From Paenibacillus oryzisoli (GTDB taxonomy: Bacteria; Bacillota; Bacilli; Paenibacillales; NBRC-103111): a DNA stretch of 64,000 nucleotides. Of this stretch, positions 9,592-17,383 are shown in pieces. The notes under the pieces are model-generated. The model worked only from the letters and a program-made list of their open reading frames with translations, made no database searches and was not told the DNA's origin. Numbering within the stretch: the stretch's first letter is position 1; every line of letters begins with the position of its first letter. The stretch spans positions 1 through 64,000 of the forward strand of contig NZ_LYPB01000050.1 in the NCBI RefSeq assembly GCF_001653565.1, in the 5' to 3' direction. Made by a program: the position numbers and the translations under genes.

Positions 9592-10017
9592 CTATACATG
9601 CTGCTGTGCTTCATTTGTTTGTAGGGAGGATATTAGAAATTTGACATCTCCATTCGTAGAATAAATCACATAGTCCGCACCCAGCCCTTTGTAAATTAAT
9701 CGAGGATTGACTCTTTGGGTGATGACATAAATAGGTCTTGAAGTCCAACTACGACAAATTTGGATATACCTACAGCATAAGGGTAAGCTCTCCTCAAACA
9801 GTACGACGTTCCCAATTGGATAGTCGGGAACGATAAAATCCTCTGAATGCATCGTATCCACTTGGATAATATGCTTCACTCCTTGACCTTCTAACTTGAT
9901 TCTTTCCATCTTGTTGTTCGTTAATGCAACAAAAGGAAGGCCAACCAATTTTGTATATTTCATAAACGCTTCGCCTGCCTTGGTTGGCGCAGCTATCAGC
10001 AAAAAATCACTTTGCAT
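9592..10017 (-). CDS. Uncharacterised protein, first gene of the kdp operon
   Basis: A 141-residue soluble protein of unknown function. Its N-terminal strand-turn-helix, an acidic middle (VDTMHSEDF) and the late segment YKGLGADYVIYS loosely resemble the Rossmann-like TrkA-N/RCK domains of potassium channels, but the glycine loop is not convincing. I start at ATG 10017: the -10 element TACAAT at 10045-10050 puts transcription start near 10038, so the longer frame reaching 10149 cannot be translated from this promoter. AAAGGGGG supplies the ribosome site. Being first in the kdp transcript suggests a role in K+ homeostasis, perhaps as a regulatory partner. Confidence 0.75.
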   Translation of the reverse strand: MQSDFLLIAAPTKAGEAFMKYTKLVGLPFVALTNNKMERIKLEGQGVKHIIQVDTMHSEDFIVPDYPIGNVVLFEESLPLCCRYIQICRSWTSRPIYVITQRVNPRLIYKGLGADYVIYSTNGDVKFLISSLQTNEAQQHV

Positions 10018-10044
10018 GATGATCACCGCCCCCTTTCCTGAAAC

Positions 10045-10119
10045 ATTGTAACGCCGATCTGTATAAAAAGGGGGTAAAGAATCTGTGTGGTCCGTATAAA
10101 AAAAGTATAAAAATAGGAT
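10045..10119 (-). promoter_or_regulatory. kdp operon promoter with KdpE-like boxes
   Basis: Read on the minus strand it contains TATTTTTATAC, then TTTTTTTATAC, then TTTACCCCCTTTTTATA and the -10 TACAAT (10045-10050), with no good -35 as expected for an activator-dependent promoter. The first block closely resembles the E. coli KdpE box as I recall it (TTTATACTTTTTTTACACC). The layout recurs at 11118-11189 without gaps. Binding by the local KdpE is inferred. Confidence 0.7.
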
Positions 10120-10129
10120 ATACGGAAGC

Positions 10130-10179
10130 AAAAAAAACACCTCACTCACTCAAAGGAAGTGGTTGAAGGTGCTTTTTTA
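10130..10179. terminator. Bidirectional terminator between the riboswitch gene and the kdp operon
   Basis: An A-run, an imperfect stem (CACCT...AGGTG enclosing CACT/AGTG) and a T-run at both sides. It separates the 156-residue gene from the kdp promoter, so the riboswitch probably does not control kdp except by read-through. Confidence 0.7.
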
Positions 10180-10194
10180 TAATACGCCGTGACC

Positions 10195-10665
10195 TTAGAA
10201 AGAGATATACGCCCCAGAATGCTCAAATAAATAAGTGCGATCCCTAAGGAAACTTAGTTCTTGTTCAACTATAGTTGATGAGCTCTCTAGCTTTTCAAAT
10301 AAATTGGTTAGTGCAGATGCCATTAATTGTGATCTAACCTCTCCCCATGCCTCTTCTTTCTGATGAACGTAATCCAAACCATCCTTCAGGGTTAGGCCTT
10401 TGAGCTTTTGAAAAACAACCGCCCATTGAACAAAATCCCCTCTCAGGTTGCCACATGGAATCACGAATTGCCCTAATCCACATGTTCCAAGATTTGTTGA
10501 AATCGTTAGCATGCCGCAATGACAGTCCGTACCATGCCCAGGCAGCAGCTTATCTGATAGCTCGCAATCGAATTGAAAGCATTCAATACGGATAATCTTG
10601 CATTCCTTGATACGTTTGGTACATTCATCTGATTCTCTTACTAGCGTTAGGGGTTCGGGATACAT
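10195..10665 (-). CDS. Uncharacterised protein under a c-di-AMP riboswitch
   Basis: A 156-residue cytoplasmic-looking protein of unknown function and the only gene between the c-di-AMP riboswitch and a terminator. ATG 10665 is chosen because GAGGAGAG lies upstream; the longer frame runs back into the riboswitch expression platform. The segment with CHCGML, GLGQFVIPCGN and an amphipathic helix (GEVRSQLMASALTNLFEKL) is faintly reminiscent of the N-terminal capping domain of the enolase superfamily, but I would not assign it. Cysteines are unusually frequent in the first half (CTKRIKECK, CFQFDC, CHC). Regulation by c-di-AMP predicts a role in potassium or osmolyte balance or in cell-wall stress. 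Confidence 0.72.
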   Translation of the reverse strand: MYPEPLTLVRESDECTKRIKECKIIRIECFQFDCELSDKLLPGHGTDCHCGMLTISTNLGTCGLGQFVIPCGNLRGDFVQWAVVFQKLKGLTLKDGLDYVHQKEEAWGEVRSQLMASALTNLFEKLESSSTIVEQELSFLRDRTYLFEHSGAYISF

Positions 10666-10696
10666 AATAGATTCACTCTCCTCAATTGGTGAACAA

Positions 10697-10731
10697 CAAA
10701 AAGAAGCCAAAGAGCAGAGAATCTCTACTCT
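10697..10731 (-). terminator. Terminator of the c-di-AMP riboswitch
   Basis: On the minus strand AGAG-T-AGAG pairs with CTCT-G-CTCT and is followed by TTTGGCTTCTTTTTG. It lies between the aptamer and the start codon at 10665, as expected for a ligand-induced transcription terminator. A second hairpin (GCAGCG...CGCTGC, 10744-10765) sits between aptamer and terminator. Confidence 0.6.
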
Positions 10732-10783
10732 CGAGCTTCGAAGCAGCGTGAATTCACGCGCTGCGGAGGGCACGAAAAGAAGG

Positions 10784-10945
10784 CGGTTCTCTCCCAATGC
10801 GCTTACGAGGTTAGCTGTCGGATTCGGGCTTGGAAGTGCCCTACCTTAGCAAGCTGCGCTTGCATTAGATTCACCCCGAGAAACCGAACTGTGTCCAATC
10901 GGCTTCTATTGGTTCCCCCGTTTCCCTTACGGGAACTCAGCGTTT
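10784..10945 (-). ncRNA. c-di-AMP (ydaO/yuaA) riboswitch aptamer
   Basis: The minus strand shows the conserved parts of the ydaO class in order: GGGGGAACC, GGGGTGAATC, a variable hairpin (CAAGCGCAGCTTG), GTAGGGC, then GCCCGAATCCGACAGCTA and CCTCGTAAGCG. The final block is nearly identical to the B. subtilis ydaO leader as I remember it. In this class, c-di-AMP binding turns expression off by termination. It reads into the 156-residue gene at 10195-10665. Confidence 0.93.
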
Positions 10946-10974
10946 TGCTTGAATGCGATCTGTTGTTGAACCGA

Positions 10975-11003
10975 ATCTTACCCCGATTGCTCGCCAATGT
11001 AAA
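10975..11003 (-). promoter_or_regulatory. Promoter of the riboswitch transcript
   Basis: -35 TTTACA (10998-11003), 17-bp spacer and -10 TAAGAT (10975-10980) on the minus strand, giving a start near 10968, about 20 bases before the aptamer. It looks like a housekeeping sigma-A promoter. Confidence 0.6.
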
Positions 11004-11117
11004 ATGCTTGGGAGATACTTATTTCCCATTCTGTGACATTTGCCGCCTGTGAAAGCGCATCCATTTATGTGTCACAGGTATTTTCCATAGAAATACTTCG
11101 GTTTACTCTCGTTTTCA

Positions 11118-11189
11118 CTATTTTTATTCTATTTTTATATGTTGACTACTCATTCTTTACCCCCTTTTTATAGCGTTCCAACCTACAAT
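11118..11189 (+). promoter_or_regulatory. KdpE-like promoter of the 179-residue gene
   Basis: Contains CTATTTTTATTC, then ATTTTTATAT, TTTACCCCCTTTTTATA and -10 TACAAT (11184-11189). It aligns without gaps to the kdp promoter on the opposite strand (10045-10119), including the 11-base distance from the C-run block to the -10. The likely transcription start is near 11196. Confidence 0.7.
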
Positions 11190-11247
11190 AATGGCATATA
11201 TTCAATCACTACCGACTTCGAGATCAAGTCAAAAAAGGAGAACTGTC

Positions 11248-11787
11248 ATGACTTCCTTACCACGTTATTATTTAGGAACACTACCTCATATGTTGAATCC
11301 GATTGATCTAGATTACGAATGGTTCGGTGTCTTATGGCTTGAAGAAAATAATCGTTTCCCTATTATTGTGGGGTACTGGTTTTCTAAAGAAGAGTCTGAG
11401 ATCACTCACAATGTTGTCCAGACTGGTTTATCCAAATGGACCCAAATATCAGATAATCAGATCATTATGAGAATGTATCAGTCGATAAGAAACCTGCAAA
11501 AAAAACAGGATTGGGAGACTCGGACTCGATTATCGATTCGTACGATATTCAAGTCACCGTGGAATGAAGTTGCCTCAGGTTTGTATATCATCAAGTCTCG
11601 GGAGACTTACCCCCTCCATGTTTCAGCCATACTGAAGAAGAAATTCTTTGTTTGGTTGGAACATGTCGCAGTCTGTGAAACAGAGGAAGAGCTTCGTGGG
11701 TTTATGCAGCGAGTGAGTGAAGAACATCAGATGGAAACCTTCATGAGAAAGGGCAGCCCGCTCATTAGTCCGATTTATCGGAATTAA
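11248..11787 (+). CDS. Uncharacterised protein with a kdp-like promoter
   Basis: A 179-residue soluble protein of unknown function rich in Trp, Glu and Arg, without signal peptide or membrane helices. ATG 11248 follows AAAAAGGAG, which decides the start; the frame extends upstream to 11191 but that lies at the inferred transcription start. It stands alone, divergent from the riboswitch gene and convergent with kimA. The promoter shared with kdp makes it a predicted KdpE target and therefore a candidate for a new K+-limitation protein. I see no motif that suggests an enzyme. Confidence 0.75.
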   Translation: MTSLPRYYLGTLPHMLNPIDLDYEWFGVLWLEENNRFPIIVGYWFSKEESEITHNVVQTGLSKWTQISDNQIIMRMYQSIRNLQKKQDWETRTRLSIRTIFKSPWNEVASGLYIIKSRETYPLHVSAILKKKFFVWLEHVAVCETEEELRGFMQRVSEEHQMETFMRKGSPLISPIYRN

Positions 11788-11815
11788 ATCGAGGATTCCT
11801 GCTTAAAAACGGTAA

Positions 11816-11900
11816 ATAGTCCGATTTTGCCGAACTAATTCGCCTTTTCCCCTTGGTGTGGAGGGTTTAAGGGGATTTAGTTCGGCCTTTTCGGACTAAT
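11816..11900. repeat. Imperfect long palindrome between convergent genes
   Basis: The arms TAGTCCGATTTTGCCGAACT and AGTTCGGCCTTTTCGGACTA flank a GC-rich centre with a smaller CCCCTT/AAGGGG pairing. A related half (AGTCCGATTTATCGGAATT) lies just left at about 11768. It sits after the 179-residue gene and after kimA, and may serve as a two-way terminator or be a REP/MITE-like intergenic repeat. Confidence 0.55.
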
Positions 11901-11946
11901 AGGGATTTCGTGAGGCTAGCCGAGCAAATAGTTAGGTTAATTCGGT

Positions 11947-13773
11947 CTACTTTTTCAAATGATACGGCACGGTCGTCACAACCAAGTTCCGCTTATACAG
12001 CAGGAACGCCCTGATCAGCAAACTAGATTGATTGTGAAGGATGTTATGCCAATTCTTCTTAGGAATAAACTGTGGAATAATCACGGTTACACGGAAGTTA
12101 GATTCCGTAGCTTTGTGTTCCACCGTATCGATGAATTTGGTCAAGGGATGAACAATACTTCGATAATGGGAATGCAGCGTAACTAAGCGCACATCAGGCT
12201 GCCACTTCTGCCATTTCTCCTCGAATTTCTTCTCATCGTCCCGTTCAAAGGCCACATACACTGCGATAATTTGATCAGGTGACAGCGACTTGGCATAGTT
12301 CAACGAATTCTCCACGACATGTGTGAAGCCCGCTACAGGCACTATCATGACATTGCCCTCAATCGGAAGGGCAGGTTCACAAGAAGTGAGTCGCAATTGT
12401 TCCGCGATCGCATCGTAATGCTTTTTGATTTGATGAAAAATAAAAACGATGAGCGGGAGGAAAATGAGCACACTCCACACTTGGCCAAATTTGGTGATAA
12501 AGAAGATCATCATGACGATGAAGCTCATACATGCGCCTACCAAATTGACCGTCAATTTAAGCAGCCAACCTCTCGGTTTCTCACGGAACCATTTCACCAG
12601 CATACCTGTCTGAGCCAGTGTAAAAGGAATGAACACCCCGACTGCATAGAGAGGGATCAGCTGCTCCGTTTGCCCTTTGAACACGATGATTAATAACATT
12701 GAGGTAACAGCCAGAAAGATAATCCCATTCGAATAGCCTAATCTGTCGCCGCGCATCGTAAACATTCTAGCGATAAATTTATCTTTGGCCAGATTAACTG
12801 CGAGCAAAGGAAATGCGGAATAGCCCGTATTCGCGGCGAGAACAAGAATCATCGCGGTAGTACCTTGGACGATATAATACATCAGTCCTCGGCCGAATGT
12901 CACCGTCGCAATCTGAGAAACAACCGTTTCCTTCTCGGTCGGGGCAATACCGTAGTAGTAAGCCAAATAGATGATGCCAGCGAACAAAATCGCGAGTAGC
13001 ATCCCCATGGCCATTAATGTTTTGGAAGCATTTTGCGGGGCAGGCGCTTTGAAATTCGGTATCGCATTGGATATCGCCTCTACCCCCGTTAACGCTGAAC
13101 TCCCTGAGGAGAATGCTCTTAACAAGATGAATAAGGAAATGCCCGCAACCGGTGTCCCCAATGGAGCATGCAAATCCGGAGAAATTTGACCTGTCAGAAT
13201 TTTATACACACCAATACCAATCAGGATAAACAACGCGACCACAAACAAATACACAGGATACGCCAAAATAGAGGCAGATTCGGTGATTCCTCGCAGATTG
13301 AGGATCGTAATAAACAAGACGAGTGCCAGCGCAATCGGTACCGTGTAGCTATGTAAACTTGGAAAAGCCGAGGTGATCGCATCGGTTCCTGCGGATATAC
13401 TAACCGCTACAGTCAAGATGTAATCGACCAATAGGGACCCGCCCGCAAATAATCCCGCGTTCATGCCGAGGTTCTCCTTCGAGACGACATAAGCGCCTCC
13501 CCCATGGGGATAAGCAAAGATGATTTGCCGATAGGACAAAATTAGAGCAACTAAGAGAAATAAAACGCCGCAAGCGATAGGTATGGTGTACCAGAACGCC
13601 GCTGCGCTAATCGTTATTAACACAATTAGAATCTGCTCTGGGCCATACGCTACCGAGGAGAGTGCATCGGAAGAAAGAATAGCCAGGGCTTTCTTTTTAT
13701 TTAATTTCTGCTCGCCTAATTCATGGGACTTCAAGGGCTGGCCTATTAATAAACGCTTCAAATCAGTCAACAA
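11947..13773 (-). CDS. kimA: KimA-type high-affinity potassium importer (APC superfamily)
   Basis: A 608-residue membrane protein with about twelve helices followed by a cytoplasmic C-terminal domain (about 465-608). It matches B. subtilis KimA (formerly YdaO) along its length, including SSDALSSVAYGPEQILI, YPHGGGAYVVSKENLG, SALTGVEAISNAIP and the C-terminal HNQSSLLIRAFLL. KimA is a H+/K+ symporter inhibited and transcriptionally repressed by c-di-AMP in B. subtilis. The start is TTG 13773 with AAGGTGG 9 bp upstream. No ydaO riboswitch precedes it: only about 90 bp separate it from the adenine deaminase terminator, so control here must differ. It sits beside the riboswitch and kdp, consistent with a shared potassium role. 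Confidence 0.92.
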   Translation of the reverse strand: MLTDLKRLLIGQPLKSHELGEQKLNKKKALAILSSDALSSVAYGPEQILIVLITISAAAFWYTIPIACGVLFLLVALILSYRQIIFAYPHGGGAYVVSKENLGMNAGLFAGGSLLVDYILTVAVSISAGTDAITSAFPSLHSYTVPIALALVLFITILNLRGITESASILAYPVYLFVVALFILIGIGVYKILTGQISPDLHAPLGTPVAGISLFILLRAFSSGSSALTGVEAISNAIPNFKAPAPQNASKTLMAMGMLLAILFAGIIYLAYYYGIAPTEKETVVSQIATVTFGRGLMYYIVQGTTAMILVLAANTGYSAFPLLAVNLAKDKFIARMFTMRGDRLGYSNGIIFLAVTSMLLIIVFKGQTEQLIPLYAVGVFIPFTLAQTGMLVKWFREKPRGWLLKLTVNLVGACMSFIVMMIFFITKFGQVWSVLIFLPLIVFIFHQIKKHYDAIAEQLRLTSCEPALPIEGNVMIVPVAGFTHVVENSLNYAKSLSPDQIIAVYVAFERDDEKKFEEKWQKWQPDVRLVTLHSHYRSIVHPLTKFIDTVEHKATESNFRVTVIIPQFIPKKNWHNILHNQSSLLIRAFLLYKRNLVVTTVPYHLKK

Positions 13774-13858
13774 TGGAGGACACCACCTTGATGTGATAAG
13801 TTCGTTTCAGTTTGCCCTATTTATATGAAATCCATTATAAATATTGGTAACCCACATA

Positions 13859-13892
13859 GAAAAAAGAACATTAGCATCATGCACTAATGTTC
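13859..13892 (-). terminator. Terminator of adenine deaminase
   Basis: A perfect 9-bp stem (GAACATTAG/CTAATGTTC) with a 9-base loop, followed by TTTTTT on the minus strand, 28 bp after the ade stop. Confidence 0.88.
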
Positions 13893-13919
13893 AGAGAAGG
13901 TTTGAATTGTATGGATTGG

Positions 13920-15719
13920 TTACACAATCTCCACATCGATCAGCTTAAACTGAGTCACATCAACCAACCCGCGATTCGATATACGAATCTCCGGAATCAC
14001 GGGCAGCGCGATGAGGGAAAACGTCATGAACGGGGCGTTCATCGTACAGCCAATGTGTTGCCATGCTTTGTCCATCTCGGCGACTTCCTTGACGACTTCA
14101 GGCAGTGCCTTCTCAGACATAAGGCCAGCAATGGTCATCTGAACTTGGGCTAGCACTTTGCCATTTTCCACAACGATCATACCGCCGCCGAGCTTCACTA
14201 GCTCATTCGCAGCGAATGCCATATCTCCTTCATCAATCCCCATTACGAGCAGATTGTGACTGTCGTGGGCCACCGTAGATGCCACTGCGCCAGATTTCAC
14301 GCCAAATCCATGGGCAAAAGCAAGTGAAATTTGACCTGTACCTCGATGCCGCTCAATGCAAGCCAAACGAACAATATCCTGCTCGGCATCCGGCAGGATG
14401 ACACCTTCTTGAATGGCGAGCTCTGCAGTCATCTTCTCGGTTCTTGCACTATTTTCGACCACGCGGATGACATTGACTTTCGTGTGCTCCCGCTCCGCAG
14501 CTGCCGTCGCAAGCTTAAAATCCTCTGCCGTCAACTCACGCTTCACGTTCATCGAATTACGAATATGAAGCGGGTACGTAAACACAGGGAATTCCACTGT
14601 TAGCTCGCCTTGTTCTGCAATGACTTGCCCATCCGTAATAACCGTAGAAGGCTCCATCTTCTGCAGGTCATCCATCAACAGGATGTCAGCGCATTTCCCC
14701 GGTGTGATCGATCCCACATCATGCTCCAGCTTAAAATATCGGGCCACATTAATCGTGACCATTTGAATCGCAGTAACCGCCGGAACGCCTTCTTCCATCG
14801 CGCGTCGTGCCACATGATTGAGATGCCCTTTCTCCACAAGTGTTTGCGGATTCACGTCATCGGTAACCAGCGAGATATTGGACGTATTGACGCCATCCTC
14901 GGTGACAATCTTGATGACTTCTTTGACATCATGCCACGCTGAGCCTTCCCGAATCATGAGGTGCATCCCCATGCGAACCTTATGCAGCCCCTGCTCGCGG
15001 GTTACCGTCTCATGATCCGACGTAACGCCTGATGCGAGATACGCTTGCAGCATCCGATCATCGTCACTCGGGAAATGTCCTGTTACCGTCTTTCCGCTGT
15101 GCAGCGTTGCTTCGATTTCTCCGCACATTTTGGGATCTCCGTACACAACACCGGGGAAATTCATCACTTCACCCAGTCCAACTACATTGTCCCACTGCAA
15201 GCCCGCCACAATATCAGCTACCTCTAAGGTAGCGCCGCCATCTTCCAAATCGTTCGTTGCCGGCACACAGGATGGGAAGGTCGTGAACACTTTGAGCGGC
15301 AGAGGCTGCCCCTCTTCATGCATGAGTCTGACCCCTTCGGCGCCGAACACATTCGCGATCTCATGCGGATCCATGAAAATCCCTGTCGTCCCTTTGACAA
15401 TCGCCGCTTTGGCGAATTCCGTCACGGAAAGCATCGTGCTTTCCACATGCATGTGGCCGTCCAGCAGGCCCGGTACCATATATTTGCCAGAGGCATCGAT
15501 TCGTTTCGTGTGCGCCCCGATGGTATGGTCTGCCTTTCCTATATAAGCAATTCGTCCCGCTGCAATCGCGATATCCATATGAGCAATAAGCTCACCAGAA
15601 TGCACATTGACTAAGGTCCCATTTTGAATAACCAGATCGGCTGCAGCTTCTCCCAAAGCAACTTTAGCCAGTGTGCGGCTAACATTCGTTAATGTATTTC
15701 GATTGGGGGTATATGTCAT
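13920..15719 (-). CDS. ade: Adenine deaminase
   Basis: Adenine deaminase of the amidohydrolase superfamily (599 aa), converting adenine to hypoxanthine and ammonia in purine salvage. The metal-binding motif GLLDGHMHVESTML lies near residue 92, with VTGHFPSDDDR and TSDHETVTREQG further on; the C-terminal domain carries the family motifs HDSHNLLVMG and MTIAGLMSEKALPEV. AAAGGAG precedes ATG 15719. A possible promoter (TTGCTC, 17 bp, TACATT) lies at about 15765-15795. It is transcribed in the same direction as the glycan operon but separated by 114 bp and probably independent. Confidence 0.95.
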   Translation of the reverse strand: MTYTPNRNTLTNVSRTLAKVALGEAAADLVIQNGTLVNVHSGELIAHMDIAIAAGRIAYIGKADHTIGAHTKRIDASGKYMVPGLLDGHMHVESTMLSVTEFAKAAIVKGTTGIFMDPHEIANVFGAEGVRLMHEEGQPLPLKVFTTFPSCVPATNDLEDGGATLEVADIVAGLQWDNVVGLGEVMNFPGVVYGDPKMCGEIEATLHSGKTVTGHFPSDDDRMLQAYLASGVTSDHETVTREQGLHKVRMGMHLMIREGSAWHDVKEVIKIVTEDGVNTSNISLVTDDVNPQTLVEKGHLNHVARRAMEEGVPAVTAIQMVTINVARYFKLEHDVGSITPGKCADILLMDDLQKMEPSTVITDGQVIAEQGELTVEFPVFTYPLHIRNSMNVKRELTAEDFKLATAAAEREHTKVNVIRVVENSARTEKMTAELAIQEGVILPDAEQDIVRLACIERHRGTGQISLAFAHGFGVKSGAVASTVAHDSHNLLVMGIDEGDMAFAANELVKLGGGMIVVENGKVLAQVQMTIAGLMSEKALPEVVKEVAEMDKAWQHIGCTMNAPFMTFSLIALPVIPEIRISNRGLVDVTQFKLIDVEIV

Positions 15720-15833
15720 CGATTTCGTTCTCCTTTACTCCTACATGAGCATCCATTTCAACTATTAAATGTACACTTTCATGCATAGCTGAGCAACTTG
15801 TAACTATTTCTTCTAACAGATACCAACCGTTCA

Positions 15834-16682
15834 TTATGTATGCTGCCCCTTCAAGTGCTCCGAAATGGACGTAAAAGCGAATGCCCCCAGAATGTTTGCC
15901 AGCTTCGCTTGCGTACCTTTGACATTGTAATAATGAATAAAGTGCTCCTTGCTAGGAAGATCAAGCTTATGCTCACTGGGATCAACTTCACGTGGATGCA
16001 GATAGACAATCGAGCTCTCCCCTCGGCGGTTGGCTGATTGCATTGCTTTGCGGATCACGAATTCCGGGAAAAATCTGAAATAAAACCCACCGGAATAACC
16101 CACATTTCTCCCGGCAACGCGCATGACAGACATGGGAACCTCGTAGAGATGAAGTTCTCTGCCGTTCACGATTGGCTTATGAATCTCTCTTTTCGCAGTA
16201 GGTATTCCATAAAGGAACGTCTTGACAGGAAAAATACTCGCGTCATACAGGAAGCCCATCTCTTCCAGTACTTCAAGATAGTGTAAATTGCTTTCAACGA
16301 TAGACCATGACGGCGCCCGATAACCGAGCACCTTCGTCCCCGTCAAATCCTCAAGAATATCCACCGATTTCTGAACATCTGCCCGAAACTCTTCTCTCGT
16401 TTGCTTATAGGCTAGTTCGTGGGCATACCCATGCGAGGCAACATCATGCCCCTCTCGCGCAATAGCCTTCACGATATCCGGATAATCCTCTCCAATACAG
16501 CCGAGCGTAAAAAAAGTCGCTTTACACCCCGCGTCGCTGCACATCTGAAGCAGGGTATCCATGTGAGCACGGAAACTAGAACCTTTCGTCCGATCTGGCG
16601 TCAGCCCATCATAATTCGCATGAAACCATTCTTCAATATCAAAGGTGAGTAAATTCGTTATCGGTTTGGAAGAATTAGACAT
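15834..16682 (-). CDS. Polysaccharide deacetylase family protein (DUF3473 C terminus)
   Basis: A 282-residue NodB-type carbohydrate esterase that probably removes acetyl groups from a cell-surface glycan. It has LLTFDIEEWFH (first catalytic Asp and the DUF3473-family variant of TFDDG), the metal-binding HGYAH motif, YRAPSWS, and a C-terminal DUF3473-like block (SGGFYFRFFPEFVIRKAM, YLHPREVDP). This subfamily is best known beside exosortase/XrtA-type exopolysaccharide loci of Gram-negatives. It overlaps the methyltransferase gene by 8 bp and is the last gene of the operon. No signal peptide is visible. Confidence 0.85.
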   Translation of the reverse strand: MSNSSKPITNLLTFDIEEWFHANYDGLTPDRTKGSSFRAHMDTLLQMCSDAGCKATFFTLGCIGEDYPDIVKAIAREGHDVASHGYAHELAYKQTREEFRADVQKSVDILEDLTGTKVLGYRAPSWSIVESNLHYLEVLEEMGFLYDASIFPVKTFLYGIPTAKREIHKPIVNGRELHLYEVPMSVMRVAGRNVGYSGGFYFRFFPEFVIRKAMQSANRRGESSIVYLHPREVDPSEHKLDLPSKEHFIHYYNVKGTQAKLANILGAFAFTSISEHLKGQHT

Positions 16683-17340
16683 GCTTCTTACTTCCTTTGA
16701 TGGCGAATGACGTGCACAACCGATCGTGCACTTTCCACCCCGTACTTCCTTTGGAAACGTAAGGGAACGGATGATAGATCTTTAAGAACTCTATATGCTC
16801 AAATCCGTGCGCTATGAATACTTTCTTCAATTCGTCCATCGCGTACATGCGATCGAATTTTTTGGTTTTCTCGAACAATAGGAGCACTTTCCTCTGCCAG
16901 GAACGTCGATGCAAGGTTTCTATGAGCAGCGTTCCCCCAGGCTTCGTCACCCTAGCCAACTCGGCAATAACCGCTCGATACTGTTCGATGAGTTGAATCA
17001 CACCGATACACAGCACGACGTCGAACTTGCCCTCTTCAAAATGAAGCGCCGTTAGATCATCCGACGATGTTCGAAGACCTCTTTCCGCGGCAAAGGCAAG
17101 GCTTCTCTCCGAGAAATCCACCCCATACACCGTGTTAGCCCCAACGAGAGGCTCACTAAATGCGCCAACACCACAGCCGGCATCCAGAATCTCTTTGTCG
17201 TGAAGTTCCCCAAGCCAACCTAATGTATGATTTCGCTGCAAAAAGAAACTTTCCTCATTATAATAATCGGAGGATTGCACGGAAGCTCCATGAACCTCTG
17301 CCCTCTTGTCAAAATACTGCTTCCAGCTAAGATTAGCCAT
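16675..17340 (-). CDS. Class I SAM-dependent methyltransferase
   Basis: A 221-residue cytoplasmic methyltransferase. Motif I is ILDAGCGVGAFSEP (about 49-62), followed by YGVDFSERSLAFA and the motif IV region FDVVLCIGVIQLI. The context (glycosyltransferases and deacetylase in one operon) suggests methylation of a sugar or lipid-linked intermediate, but the acceptor cannot be read from the sequence. It overlaps the following deacetylase gene, which indicates coupled translation. Confidence 0.82.
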   Translation of the reverse strand: MANLSWKQYFDKRAEVHGASVQSSDYYNEESFFLQRNHTLGWLGELHDKEILDAGCGVGAFSEPLVGANTVYGVDFSERSLAFAAERGLRTSSDDLTALHFEEGKFDVVLCIGVIQLIEQYRAVIAELARVTKPGGTLLIETLHRRSWQRKVLLLFEKTKKFDRMYAMDELKKVFIAHGFEHIEFLKIYHPFPYVSKGSTGWKVHDRLCTSFAIKGSKKHV

Positions 17341-17383
17341 TCTTTATTTCCCCCGATTTTAGATGACACCTATAGTTTGTTCG

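Noticed and set aside
10018-10149. N-terminal extension of the 141-residue kdp-operon protein
   Set aside because: The promoter -10 at 10045-10050 starts transcription inside this stretch, and it translates the A/T-rich KdpE boxes.
10803-10997. 64-residue minus-strand frame
   Set aside because: It lies inside the c-di-AMP riboswitch and reads the aptamer as protein.
13774-13858. A ydaO riboswitch upstream of kimA
   Set aside because: The space is too short and contains none of the conserved aptamer blocks.
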